64,000 nucleotides of DNA from Sphingomonadales bacterium. Lineage in GTDB: Bacteria; Pseudomonadota; Alphaproteobacteria; SMXS01. How positions within the stretch are numbered: the first letter of the stretch is position 1; every line of letters starts with the position of its first letter. Made by a program: the position numbers and the translations under genes. Of the stretch, positions 8,834 through 17,103 are shown piece after piece. The notes beneath the pieces were generated by a model. The model was not told the DNA's origin. It was given only the letters and a program-made list of their open reading frames with translations, and ran no database searches. The stretch spans positions 1 through 64,000 of the forward strand of contig JALHLV010000007.1 of assembly GCA_022844405.1 (NCBI GenBank). The letters are read 5' to 3'.

Positions 8834-8989
8834 GACATACTCCCGGTCAGTGGCGGTTGAAGGCATTGATACGCCTTCGGGCGACGGGCGCGCAACGTTG
8901 TCCCGACAGGTGAAAGATAACAGTTCATTAAAAAATCATTCGTGCTTAAACTGGCGTCCGAATCCGTGGACCGCCACGAGGAGAAACAC
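8834..8989. promoter_or_regulatory. Divergent promoter region between dioxygenase and Rieske oxygenase genes
   Basis: This is the only non-coding stretch serving both genes. It contains an AT-rich patch (about 8925-8950, including TTAAAAAATCATT) that stands out from the GC-rich surroundings and is the likeliest place for a promoter of the rightward gene. The SD for the Rieske gene is GAGGAGAAA at 8978-8986. No convincing operator palindrome was found. Confidence 0.4.
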
Positions 8990-10294
8990 ATGGTCGCGAT
9001 CGTCCGAGTTCAGGAAGCCGTCAAGACGCCGATCGAGAAGGCGCCCGAGCCTAATATGGGCGGGGACTACATCCCCAAGGAGCGCTATACCTCGCCCGAG
9101 TTCATGAAGCTCGAGTGGGAGCGGATGTGGACCAAAGTGTGGCTGATGGGGTGCCGCGAGGAGGAAATCCCCGAGACCGGCGACTATGTCACCCAGGACA
9201 TCGGTCCGGAATCGCTGCTGATCGTGCGCGGCGAGGACGGCAAGGCGCGGACCTTCTACAATGTCTGCAACCACCGCGGCAACCAGGTGAAGTTCGACGA
9301 ATGCGGCAACTCCCGCACCCTGCAGTGCGCCTATCACTTCTGGGAATACGACCTGACCGGCCGCCTGATCAACGTGCCGGACGAGCAGGATTTCACCCAG
9401 GGTTGCCCGAAGGACCAGCTGAGCCTGAAGACGGTCCACACCGACACCTGGGGCGGCTGGGTGTGGTTCAACCTGAACCCGGACGCCGAGCCGCTGCGCG
9501 ATTATCTCGGCATCGTGCCCGAGCATCTCGACCCGTACCATTTCGAGAAGATGCACCTGGTGCTCAATGTCACCATGGAATGGGACTGCAACTGGAAGAC
9601 GGCAGTCGACGCGTTCAACGAGATCTACCACGTCCAGTGCATCCATCCGGAGTTGTCCTACACGATCGACGACGTGGACATCCAGATCGACCTGTACGAG
9701 CGCCACAACCGCTACCTGGTGCCGTTCAAGACCTACAGCCCGCGCCTGGGCGAGGATCTGCAGGAGGTGCCCGAGCATCTCGCCGAGCAGATCAGCGCCA
9801 TCGGCATGGACCCGGCCGAGTACGAGGGCCGCGTGGCCGACATCCGCCGCGGCGTGCAGCTCTACAAGCGCGAGAACGAGAAGACGCTGGGCTTCGACTA
9901 TTCGGAGCTGAACGACGACCAGCTTTCGGATGACTACCACTACTGCATCTATCCGAACCTGACGTTCAACATCATGGCCGAGAGCTTCGGCCTGTTCCGC
10001 CAGCGTCCGCATCCGACCGACCCGAACAAGATGTTCTTCGACGTCTACCGCGTCGTCCATGTTCCGGAAGGCAAGCCGGTGCCGCCGCTGCCGGACCACG
10101 AGCAGCACAAGCACGGCGAGCGGTCGCTGGGCCTGGTGCTGGATCAGGATTCGGTGAACCTGCCGCATGTCCAGAAGGGCATGAACTCGGCGGCGTTCAA
10201 GGGCCTGTGGATCTCCAGCCAGGAGCGCCGCATCCGGCACAATCACAAGACGCTGATGGACTACATCAACGGCCGTTACAGCAACGACGCCTGA
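8990..10294 (+). CDS. Rieske non-haem iron oxygenase, catalytic (alpha) subunit
   Basis: 434 residues from the ATG with a strong GAGGAGAAA SD. The Rieske [2Fe-2S] site is C93-x-H95 and C113-x2-H116 (CNHRGNQ and CAYHFWEYDLTG). The mononuclear iron site is in AVDAFNEIYHVQCIHPE, with E211, H214 and H219. Length and motifs match single-component-type ring-hydroxylating or demethylating oxygenases, which need a separate reductase; none is visible nearby. The following gene encodes a small zinc-ribbon protein in the same direction and is likely co-expressed. The substrate is unknown. Confidence 0.95.
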   Translation: MVAIVRVQEAVKTPIEKAPEPNMGGDYIPKERYTSPEFMKLEWERMWTKVWLMGCREEEIPETGDYVTQDIGPESLLIVRGEDGKARTFYNVCNHRGNQVKFDECGNSRTLQCAYHFWEYDLTGRLINVPDEQDFTQGCPKDQLSLKTVHTDTWGGWVWFNLNPDAEPLRDYLGIVPEHLDPYHFEKMHLVLNVTMEWDCNWKTAVDAFNEIYHVQCIHPELSYTIDDVDIQIDLYERHNRYLVPFKTYSPRLGEDLQEVPEHLAEQISAIGMDPAEYEGRVADIRRGVQLYKRENEKTLGFDYSELNDDQLSDDYHYCIYPNLTFNIMAESFGLFRQRPHPTDPNKMFFDVYRVVHVPEGKPVPPLPDHEQHKHGERSLGLVLDQDSVNLPHVQKGMNSAAFKGLWISSQERRIRHNHKTLMDYINGRYSNDA

Positions 10295-10353
10295 CGCGGT
10301 GTTCGCCGCCCGTTGAAGTCCGGCTGGCAACCTGTGACGCGGGCTGGACGTTT

Positions 10354-10390
10354 CCCTTTCGTGAGCCCACATCAAGACTCACGAAACGGG
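10354..10390 (+). promoter_or_regulatory. Hairpin just upstream of the zinc-ribbon gene
   Basis: TTTCGTGAG (10357-10365) pairs perfectly with CTCACGAAA (10378-10386), and flanking CCC/GGG extend the stem with one bulged C. The 3' GGG is part of the CGGGAGA ribosome-binding site of the gene starting at 10399, so the structure would partly hide it. There is no T tract, which argues against a simple terminator. It may set the relative expression of the Rieske gene and its partner. Confidence 0.5.
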
Positions 10391-10398
10391 AGACATGG

Positions 10399-10836
10399 AT
10401 GTTCACGAAGGACGTGGCCGAACAGAACTGCATCCCCGGTCAGGTGGTTCTGTTCACCTCCGGCAAGTCCCATGACGTGCCCAGGTTTCTGGCCCGCGCG
10501 CTGCGGCCGTTCAACGTCGGCGAGGCGTTCCACGAATTCCACGGGATCGAGGGCGCGCTGCCCAAGTGGGAGACGTTCCTGACCTGGCTGCTGCAGCAGG
10601 GCTATGTCGAGGCCGTCGAGCATACGGAAGTGCACCTGACGGCATCCTGGGCCGATGGCGACAGCGTCGACATGCAGCCGATTTCCACCCAGGAAGACAT
10701 CATCGAGATGGCCGGCGGCAAGGCATGCCCGAAATGCGCCTCGCACCATGTCGTACCCGAGATGAAGGACGGCAAGGCCGACATGACGCGCCGGGTCTGC
10801 ACCTATTGCGGTCACCACTTCAGCGTGGCGGCCTGA
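10399..10836 (+). CDS. Small protein with C-terminal zinc ribbon, downstream of Rieske oxygenase
   Basis: 145 residues; start at the ATG after CGGGAGAC. I do not recognise a named family for the N-terminal two thirds, which are mixed alpha/beta. The last 40 residues hold four cysteines as CPKC (about 112) and CTYC (about 134), a clear zinc-ribbon arrangement. Same orientation and a 104 bp gap suggest co-transcription with the Rieske oxygenase. It could be an accessory or regulatory subunit of that enzyme; this is inference from position only. Confidence 0.75.
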   Translation: MFTKDVAEQNCIPGQVVLFTSGKSHDVPRFLARALRPFNVGEAFHEFHGIEGALPKWETFLTWLLQQGYVEAVEHTEVHLTASWADGDSVDMQPISTQEDIIEMAGGKACPKCASHHVVPEMKDGKADMTRRVCTYCGHHFSVAA

Positions 10837-10878
10837 CGGTCCGTTCTATTCTTGATGCAATGGTCCAACCCTGCCCGC

Positions 10879-10942
10879 GTCCCTGAGCTTGTCGAAGGGC
10901 CTGCATCAGCGTTCATGCAGGCCCTTCGACAAGCTCAGGGAC
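10879..10942. repeat. Intergenic inverted repeat, family 1 copy A
   Basis: A perfect 28 bp inverted repeat with an 8 nt loop: left arm 10879-10906 and right arm 10915-10942, with the core CCTGAGCTTGTCGAAGGG. The same core, with one change (GCC for GCT), forms copy B at 13582-13654. It lies between the zinc-ribbon gene and the convergent extensin-like gene. This places it as a dispersed palindromic repeat that can also act as a bidirectional transcription barrier. Confidence 0.9.
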
Positions 10943-10980
10943 ACGGTGAAAAAGGTGCACTGCATCTCCCCATCTGAAGA

Positions 10981-11721
10981 TCACTCGCAGATCCGGTAGC
11001 CATTCCGGCGCTCGATAAGATCGAAGTGCAAATGGTCCGCATGGGCCGCGTCGGTGCCAGGACCCAGCACCGTGGTGAAATACGCGCAGGCGCCGCCCCG
11101 GATCGCCGCCCGGAAGGCTCGGGCGTCGTCGGCGCTGCCCGGCCGGTCCATGATCGGCACCGCATCGCGGTCGCTGAATGAAATGCCGGCGATGTCGATG
11201 GCGTTGGCGTGTGCGTGCTCGCTGACCTTGGATTCGCCGTCGCCGCGCCGCGAGCGGCACTGATAGGAATCGCCGGTCGAGATGGCGATCGGCGTCGCCT
11301 TCAGGTGCAGTGTGGCGGACGGGAGCAGCACGTTTCTGGTCCACAAGGCGAGCGCCCTGGCCACCTCGCATCTCGTCGTCACCGCCGGTTTCAGCTCGAT
11401 CCCGACCGATGACACCGTCAGCGGGCGCTCGGCGCCGCAGCCGTCCTCGCCGGTGATCGGCTCCAGCACCGCGAACCTCACGCCCAGCGCCCTCAGCGCC
11501 GCCTCGCAGCCCAGGGCCTGGGCTTCGTCGTGAACGGGTGTGGGCGGCGGAGATGTGTCGTCTGGCAGTGGATCGGCCAGCAACGTGGGTGCCGCAGGCT
11601 CCAGCGCCGTCACGTCGATCGGCGCCGGCGCGGCCTCATGCACCTTCGGTGACCGGGTGAACGCCACGACGGCGACCAGCCCCACCAGCAACATGGTGAA
11701 AAGCAGGCCGATCTGCTTCAC
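10981..11721 (-). CDS. Extensin-like / peptidoglycan-hydrolase-fold protein
   Basis: 246 residues. An N-terminal membrane anchor (about 5-22) is followed by a Pro/Ala-rich linker (25-65) and an extensin-like C-terminal domain. Histidine/aspartate motifs SEHAHANAIDIAGI and HADHLHFDL match the zinc ligands of LAS-type D,D-peptidases such as MepA, and conserved cysteines are present (GCEAAL, DGCGAE, YQCRSRR). It probably acts on peptidoglycan in the periplasm. It lies three bases beyond the L,D-transpeptidase gene's stop and is likely in one operon with it. Confidence 0.85.
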   Translation of the reverse strand: MKQIGLLFTMLLVGLVAVVAFTRSPKVHEAAPAPIDVTALEPAAPTLLADPLPDDTSPPPTPVHDEAQALGCEAALRALGVRFAVLEPITGEDGCGAERPLTVSSVGIELKPAVTTRCEVARALALWTRNVLLPSATLHLKATPIAISTGDSYQCRSRRGDGESKVSEHAHANAIDIAGISFSDRDAVPIMDRPGSADDARAFRAAIRGGACAYFTTVLGPGTDAAHADHLHFDLIERRNGYRICE

Positions 11722-11724
11722 CGC

Positions 11725-12738
11725 CTAGTCCTCGAAGACGACCGTGACGCCCGGCTCGACCATCTTCGCCAGCGCCTCGGCGTCCCAGTTGGTCAGCCGG
11801 GCGCAGCCATGGCTGAAATGCTTGCCGATGGGCGAGGGCTCGGCGGTGCCGTGGATGCCGTAGGTCGGTTTGTCGAGGCCGATCCAGACGGTGCCCACCG
11901 GCCCGTTCGGACCGGGCGGTATCTGCATGGCCTTGGTGTTCTCGCCCTGTTTGAAGTTGACGTCCGGGCGGTACGAATAGTCGGGGTTGCGCACCACCAC
12001 CTTCACCTTGTGGGTGCCGCTGGGGCTGGGCAGCGCGTCGCTGCCGACGGTGACCGGGAAGAACGCCAGCAGCTTGCCGTCGGCGCCGAACGCCCGCAGG
12101 CTCGACGTCGCACGGCTGACCGTGACCTTGGCGGCCTTGCCGGTTTCCGGGCGCTGGCGCAGCGCGGCGACGGTGATCTCGGTGCCGGCCTTGCTCCAGT
12201 CCGCGTCCGGGTTCAGCAGCGTTATCAGCTTGATGTCCATGTGGAAGCGTTCTGCGAGCATCTCGTCGGCGCCGGTGAACGAGAGGTGCTTCAGCTTCGC
12301 CATCTCGGCATAGTCGGCCGGGATCTCGGCGACGAACGGGCCTTTCAGGTCCTCGTCGGTGATGGTGTAGGTGGTGAACACCGGTGCGCCGTCGGCCGAC
12401 AGCTTGGCCCAGGACTCGGCGTCCAGCTTGCCGTCCGATTGCAGGCCGTTGGCCTGCTCCCAGGCGGCCAGCGCCTTGGCGACGTTGTCGCCCATATAGC
12501 CGTCGATCACACCGGGCGAGAAATCCTGGCCGTCGAGCAGCACCTGCACCCTGAGGGCGAGCGCGCTGCGCGCATCGGCCTTGATCTCCGCGCCGTCGAA
12601 TGCGGCGGCGTTGATCTGCTCGGCTGTGAACGTCTCCTCGGCCGTATTGTCGGCAGCCGGCTTTTCAGACTCGGCGGCATGGACCGCGAACGGAAACAGC
12701 AGGACCGTGCAGGCGAGGGAAAGACGGGAGAGCGACAT
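11725..12738 (-). CDS. L,D-transpeptidase (YkuD) with peptidoglycan-binding domain
   Basis: 337 residues from the ATG that gives a clean Sec signal peptide (cleavage near VHAAESE, about residue 22). A PG_binding_1-like segment spans about 60-110 (LALRVQVLLDGQDFSPG...), and the YkuD catalytic domain spans about 205-335. Active-site residues are His296 (GIHGTAE), His310 and Cys312 in SHGCARL. It would form 3-3 peptidoglycan cross-links or attach proteins to the wall. It sits immediately upstream of the extensin-like gene. Confidence 0.93.
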   Translation of the reverse strand: MSLSRLSLACTVLLFPFAVHAAESEKPAADNTAEETFTAEQINAAAFDGAEIKADARSALALRVQVLLDGQDFSPGVIDGYMGDNVAKALAAWEQANGLQSDGKLDAESWAKLSADGAPVFTTYTITDEDLKGPFVAEIPADYAEMAKLKHLSFTGADEMLAERFHMDIKLITLLNPDADWSKAGTEITVAALRQRPETGKAAKVTVSRATSSLRAFGADGKLLAFFPVTVGSDALPSPSGTHKVKVVVRNPDYSYRPDVNFKQGENTKAMQIPPGPNGPVGTVWIGLDKPTYGIHGTAEPSPIGKHFSHGCARLTNWDAEALAKMVEPGVTVVFED

Positions 12739-12958
12739 GGGCCACCGCGCGTTGTGATCGGTGACACGTGAACAATCGGCGTGTCCCACGGTTCCAATCC
12801 TGGTTCCGTAAGGTCACCATCCCATGATCCGGCCATGAACGCGATCGGCGGCGCCACGGTCTCTCCGCGCGATGTACTCGGCCTCGATGCCGGCCGCTGC
12901 GGCCGGCTGCGCCAACGCTATCTGGATTAGCCCCCTGCGCCTGCGCTAGCCTCGCGCC

Positions 12959-13564
12959 ATGAAACCCCGAGCGATTTCCCGTGCCGAACTGCCCGTCGAC
13001 ACCATGGCGATGGCGCGCTTCCTGATCGGCAAGCTGCTGGTGCGCGACACCCCGGAAGGCCGCCGCACCGGACGGATCGTCGAGACCGAGGCCTATCCGC
13101 CGGGCGATGCCAGCGGTCACCATTTCCGGGGCGAGACGGCCGCCAACCGCTCCATGTTCCTCGAGCCGGGCAGGGCCTATGTCTATTTCATCTACGGCGT
13201 CCACTTCATGCTCAACGTCAGCTCGGAGCCGCCGCGAACCGGCGGCGGCGTGCTGCTCCGCGCGCTGGAACCGGTCGACGGCATCGAGCTGATGCAGGCA
13301 AGGCGCGGTCCGGTCCGCGACCGCGATCTGGCGCGAGGGCCGGGAAGGCTGGCGCAGGCCATGGCCATCGGGCCGGAGCTCAATGGCACAGACATGTGCC
13401 AGGAAGGGCCGATCTGGCTTGCCGAAGCGCCGAAGCCGGTGGACGAAATCGGCGTCAGCATCCGTATCGGCATCACGAAGGAAGCTCATCAATTGCGGCG
13501 CTATTTCGAGCGCGGCAATCCCAGCGTCAGCGGTTCAACTGCACTCAATCGTTCCGACGGTTGA
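12959..13564 (+). CDS. mpg: 3-methyladenine DNA glycosylase (AAG/Mpg family)
   Basis: 201 residues, the normal size of the bacterial AAG family. Key motifs are FLIGKLLVR near the start, the catalytic Glu in RIVETEAYPPGD, HHFRGETAANRSMF, GRAYVYFIYGVHFMLN (base-flipping tyrosines) and GPGRLAQAMAI. It removes alkylated and deaminated purines from DNA. It stands alone, with repeat copy B directly after its stop. Confidence 0.95.
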   Translation: MKPRAISRAELPVDTMAMARFLIGKLLVRDTPEGRRTGRIVETEAYPPGDASGHHFRGETAANRSMFLEPGRAYVYFIYGVHFMLNVSSEPPRTGGGVLLRALEPVDGIELMQARRGPVRDRDLARGPGRLAQAMAIGPELNGTDMCQEGPIWLAEAPKPVDEIGVSIRIGITKEAHQLRRYFERGNPSVSGSTALNRSDG

Positions 13565-13581
13565 GCAATACACCACATTCA

Positions 13582-13654
13582 CCGTGTCCCTGAGCCTGTC
13601 GAAGGGCTTTGCACAAATGCTGATGCAGGTCCTTCGACAGGCTCAGGGACACGG
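13582..13654. repeat. Intergenic inverted repeat, family 1 copy B
   Basis: Perfect 24 bp arms at 13582-13605 and 13631-13654 (core TCCCTGAGCCTGTCGAAGG), with a 25 nt imperfectly paired middle. It shares the core with copy A at 10879-10942, and again lies between convergent genes (mpg and the GST gene). The same position type in both copies suggests insertion or retention at operon ends. Confidence 0.9.
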
Positions 13655-13693
13655 ATAGAATATCGGTGGCACCCAGGCGGTCGGCGCTGACTC

Positions 13694-14461
13694 TCAGAAG
13701 TCCAGCGGCAGCTTCAGGTAGGTGCTGTAGATCCGGTCGCGGTGTTCGATGAGGATCGGATCGACCTCCAGCTTGCCGCCCATCTGGCCCCACACTTTCC
13801 TGAGGAATCCAGGCGTCGCCGACCACTCGGACGGAAGCTGGCGGACGCCGATCGACATGCAGGCCCAGAAGATGTCGGCCGCCGTCAGGCCGTCGCCGAC
13901 GAAATAGGCGCTGCCGCTTGCCTTCTGCTCATGAAGCTGGCTGGCGAGGAAGCGTAGCACCGAGGCGGCGCGCTCGGGCGCCCTTTCGACCTGCTCGCGG
14001 GAGGCGCCGTATTGCCGGTGCAGGATGTCGTCCCACGAGCCTTTCTCGGCGCTCGTGTCATTTGCGGCCTCCTGCGGGAACATCATGAAGCGGGAGTTCC
14101 AGGCGAAGCCGCCTTCGCCGCAGATTTCGTGGCAGATGCCGAACACCAGCGCCCGCAGCACGCGGTCGGCGGGCAACAACGCCGGCGCGGGGTTCAGCCG
14201 TTCGGCCAGCATCAGGATTTCCGCCCATCCGGCTCGGGCCGGCTCCTCGTTCCAGATGGCGACCGGCGCGTTGCGGTGGCCGGTCCAGGCCTTCAGGTCC
14301 TCGTTGGGCTGGGCCGCATGCTGGGCGACCGGCGTGAACGGGATGCCCTTCACATGGAACAGGCTTTTCGCCGCCTCGCAGAACGGGTTCGGTATGTTTT
14401 TCGTGACGGCCAGCCTGAGGCCGGGCAGATCGCGGGCGTCCTTGGCTTCGATATGGTCCAT
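13694..14461 (-). CDS. Glutathione S-transferase-like protein
   Basis: 255 residues from the ATG preceded by GGGGAGGA. The N-terminal thioredoxin-like part includes NIPNPFCEAAKSLFHVKGIPF, with a Cys-containing segment where GSTs hold their active site. The C-terminal all-helical domain contains YFVGDGLTAADIFWACM, a good match to the GST N-capping box (LTAADI). It may conjugate or reduce an electrophilic compound with glutathione. The exact class is unclear; it resembles proteins annotated only as GST-like. Confidence 0.8.
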   Translation of the reverse strand: MDHIEAKDARDLPGLRLAVTKNIPNPFCEAAKSLFHVKGIPFTPVAQHAAQPNEDLKAWTGHRNAPVAIWNEEPARAGWAEILMLAERLNPAPALLPADRVLRALVFGICHEICGEGGFAWNSRFMMFPQEAANDTSAEKGSWDDILHRQYGASREQVERAPERAASVLRFLASQLHEQKASGSAYFVGDGLTAADIFWACMSIGVRQLPSEWSATPGFLRKVWGQMGGKLEVDPILIEHRDRIYSTYLKLPLDF

Positions 14462-14590
14462 GCGGCGGTCCTCCCCGCGGCAAGACTGGCACGGATGTGG
14501 CCGGCTGTCTCGCGCCCGCCGCGCGGGCTCTCCCAATTTCGCGCGGAGTCTGCTACCTGTGGCGCGGGGCCGCATCGAGGGCAAAGGGCT

Positions 14591-15298
14591 GTGACCAGAC
14601 TGACATTGGTGATCGCCGCCGCGGCGTTTCTGGCGTTGGGCATGGCGCCGGTGCGTGCCGGCACGACCGAGGACGCAACCGCCGCCTATCAGCGCGGCGA
14701 CTATCCGCTCGCCATGCGGCTCTATCTGGGTCTCGCCGACGAGGGCGAGCCCATGGCGTTCTCGATCCTGGGCCTGATGCATGCCAGCGGGCAGGGCGTG
14801 CCGCAGAACTTCACCGAGGCCGCGCGCTGGTACCGGCTGGCGGCCGAGCAGGGTGTCGCGGTGTCGCAGGCGAGCCTCGCGGGCCTCTATTTCGAGGGCA
14901 AGGGCGTGCCCCGCGACGTGGCGGAGGCGATCCGCCTGTACCGGCTGGCGGCCGAGCAGGGCGACGCGTCGGCCCAGTTCAACCTGGCCAGCATCTATGA
15001 GGGCGGGCGGGGCGTGAACCCGGACTATACCGAGGCGATCTACTGGTTCCGGCGCGCCGCCGCCCTGGGCAACCCTTCGGCGCGCTACAGCCTGGCCGGC
15101 ATGTACCAGGCCGGGCGCGGCGCCGCCCAGGACGATGTCCGCGCCTATATGTGGCTCGACTTCGCGTCCTCGACCGGCTGGAGACTGGCGGTCAACGCCA
15201 AGAACAAGCTTGCAAAACGCATGACGGCCGACCAGATCGTGCAGGCGCGGCGGATGTACCTGTCGTGCCTCGAAAGTGGTTTCGAACTCTGCGACTGA
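14591..15298 (+). CDS. Exported Sel1-repeat (TPR-like) protein
   Basis: 235 residues from a GTG preceded by AAAGGG. A signal peptide ends near PVRAGTT (about residue 23). At least four Sel1-like repeats follow, each with the pattern A-x-YxLA-x-E/DxG-x2-x-A-x3-Lx-Yx-G-x-GVxxDxxEAxRWYRLAAEQG. The protein finishes with WLDFASSTGW and a Cys-rich tail (LSCLESGFELCD). Such proteins usually act as scaffolds in the periplasm. The rhomboid-like gene overlaps or closely follows it. Confidence 0.9.
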   Translation: MTRLTLVIAAAAFLALGMAPVRAGTTEDATAAYQRGDYPLAMRLYLGLADEGEPMAFSILGLMHASGQGVPQNFTEAARWYRLAAEQGVAVSQASLAGLYFEGKGVPRDVAEAIRLYRLAAEQGDASAQFNLASIYEGGRGVNPDYTEAIYWFRRAAALGNPSARYSLAGMYQAGRGAAQDDVRAYMWLDFASSTGWRLAVNAKNKLAKRMTADQIVQARRMYLSCLESGFELCD

Positions 15299-16184
15299 TC
15301 GGCAACCCTTGGACCTGATTTCGGTACGGCTGTGCCCGTCACAAACCGACGCGGACCAGCATGCGCTGGTGCTGACCGCGGTCGGCATCCAGTCTCACAG
15401 CGTTGTCGAGGACGACGGCATCATGCTCTATGTCGCCATCACCGACGCGGCCGAGGTGGTCCGGCAGCTCGCCGCCTATGACGAGGAAGAGGCGCGCCGC
15501 GCCCGCAAGCCGTCCCGCGCCAGACTCCTCGTTCCCAAGCCCGAGGGACCGCTGGCGTTCGTCGCCGTGATGCTGTTCTTCTTCGTCGCTCCCGACGCAT
15601 CGGCGTGGCGCATCGACTGGCTGAGCAAGGGCGCGGCCCAGGCCGGGCTGATCATGCAGGGCGAATGGTGGCGCACGGTCACCGCGCTGTTCCTGCATGC
15701 CGACGGGTGTCATCTGCTGGGCAATCTGGGCATGGGCGTCGTGGTCGGGCTGCTGGTCGCGCAACTGCTGGGATCGGGCGTCGCGTGGTTCGCCATCCTG
15801 ATCGCGGGCGTCCTCGGCAACGCCCTCAACGCCGCGATCCAGCTGCCGACGCACACCGCCATCGGCGCCTCGACCGCCATATTCGGCGGTATCGGGCTGC
15901 TGGCCGGCTTCACCCAGGTGTCGTCGTCGGCGCCGTGGCATCGCGGCGCCCGGCGATGGGCGCCTGCGGGCGCGGGCCTGGCGCTGCTGGTGCTGATGGG
16001 GACGGCGGGCGAGAAGACCGACATCTGGGCGCATGTGACCGGATTCCTGACCGGCGGGCTGATGGGCCTGGCGTTCGGCCGCTACGGCGACGGGCTGGTT
16101 TCCCGGCTGCGGCTGCAGGCGCTTTGCGGCGTGGCCACCGTGGTGTTCATCGGCATCGCGTGGCTGGTCGCTCTCCGCGCCTAG
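15276..16184 (+). CDS. Rhomboid-family intramembrane serine protease
   Basis: 302 residues from the GTG at 15276, which overlaps the Sel1 gene by 23 nt; a TTG at 15309 is an equally possible start. A soluble N-terminal part of about 85 residues precedes six membrane helices. Rhomboid motifs are visible: HADGCHLLGN (HxxxHxxxN) in the second helix, the nucleophile Ser in GASTAIFGG and the catalytic His in HVTGFLTGGL. It would cleave membrane-protein substrates within the bilayer. The small N-terminal domain may be a substrate-recognition part. Confidence 0.88.
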   Translation: MVSNSATDRQPLDLISVRLCPSQTDADQHALVLTAVGIQSHSVVEDDGIMLYVAITDAAEVVRQLAAYDEEEARRARKPSRARLLVPKPEGPLAFVAVMLFFFVAPDASAWRIDWLSKGAAQAGLIMQGEWWRTVTALFLHADGCHLLGNLGMGVVVGLLVAQLLGSGVAWFAILIAGVLGNALNAAIQLPTHTAIGASTAIFGGIGLLAGFTQVSSSAPWHRGARRWAPAGAGLALLVLMGTAGEKTDIWAHVTGFLTGGLMGLAFGRYGDGLVSRLRLQALCGVATVVFIGIAWLVALRA

Positions 16185-16283
16185 CAAGAGCGCCGGGCCA
16201 TCGTGGCGGCCCATTTATAACGGTTGCCATGATACGGCGCCGGATGATATCGGCGGAAAAGGCATTCGTCGGGGAGGACGTTC

Positions 16284-17039
16284 ATGAACAGGGTTGCAGG
16301 CAAGATCGCGCTGGTCACCGGCGCGGCGTCGGGGCTGGGCAAGGCCATCGCCGAGCGGCTGGCGGCGGAAGGCGCGACCGTGGTGCTGACGGATATCGAC
16401 GCGGGCGCCGGCGAAGCGGTCGCCGCCGCTATCGGCAAGGGCGCGTCGTTCCACCGCCACGACGTTACCAGCGGCGACGACTGGGCGCGGATCATCGGCG
16501 CCGTCGAGCAGGCGCACGGACGGCTCGACGTGCTGGTCAACAATGCCGGCATCACCCTGATGGGCACCATCGAGGACATTTCCATCGAGGCGTGGAAGAA
16601 GACCTTCGAGGTCGACGTGGAGAGCGTCTACTGGGGCTGCCGCACCGGCATCGGGTTGATGAAGAAAACCGGCGGCTCGATCGTCAATATGGCGTCGGGC
16701 GCGGGCATCAAGGCGAGTTCGGCGCTGGTGGCCTACAACGCGGCGAAGGCGGCCGTCATCGCGGCCACCAAGTCCATCGCCCTGCATTGCGGCCAGCAGC
16801 GCTACGGCATCCGCGTCAACGCGGTGGCGCCCGGCGCGATCCGGACGCCGATCATCGACAAGGTGCTGGCGCAGGTTCCCGACCCGGACGCCATGCTCAA
16901 GGGCATGGAAGCCAGCCACCCGGTCGGCCATCTCGGCCAGCCCAGCGACATCGCCAGCATCGTGCTCTACCTGGCGTCGGACGAATCCAGCTTCGCCACC
17001 GGCGCGGTGTTCTCGGTGGACGGGGGCATGATTCTCTAA
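16284..17039 (+). CDS. Short-chain dehydrogenase/reductase (SDR)
   Basis: 251 residues. It has the classical SDR signature: TGAASGLG at about 12-19, NNAGIT near 88, Ser in VNMASGAG, YNAAK catalytic pair and SVDGGM at the C-terminus. It probably oxidises a secondary alcohol or reduces a ketone using NAD(H), judging from TDID after beta-2 (an Asp often favours NAD). It is convergent with the P450 gene, with a 28 bp palindrome and a repeat fragment between them. Substrate unknown. Confidence 0.93.
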   Translation: MNRVAGKIALVTGAASGLGKAIAERLAAEGATVVLTDIDAGAGEAVAAAIGKGASFHRHDVTSGDDWARIIGAVEQAHGRLDVLVNNAGITLMGTIEDISIEAWKKTFEVDVESVYWGCRTGIGLMKKTGGSIVNMASGAGIKASSALVAYNAAKAAVIAATKSIALHCGQQRYGIRVNAVAPGAIRTPIIDKVLAQVPDPDAMLKGMEASHPVGHLGQPSDIASIVLYLASDESSFATGAVFSVDGGMIL

Positions 17040-17046
17040 CGCGGCT

Positions 17047-17077
17047 GGATTGCTGCGTCGCTACGCTCCTCGCAATG
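17047..17077. repeat. Half copy of intergenic repeat family 2
   Basis: This stretch (TGGATTGCTGCGTCGCTACG and on to CTCCTCGCAATG) matches the right half of the repeat at 22975-23076 with a few changes. Only the half element is present, and it runs directly into the 28 bp palindrome at 17076-17103. Confidence 0.7.
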
Positions 17078-17103
17078 GCTTAGGAAACGCGTTTCCTAAG
17101 CCA
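17076..17103. terminator. 28 bp perfect palindrome at the 3' end of the P450 gene
   Basis: TGGCTTAGGAAACG is followed directly by its reverse complement. The palindrome includes the P450 stop codon (17096-17098) and lies between two convergent genes, so it may end transcription from both sides. There is no clear T tract, so a role as a structural barrier or repeat edge is as likely. Confidence 0.5.

Noticed and set aside
12835-12930. A 31-codon plus-strand frame before mpg
   Set aside because: No ribosome-binding site, no family, and short. The gap between the L,D-transpeptidase start and mpg is better read as promoter DNA.
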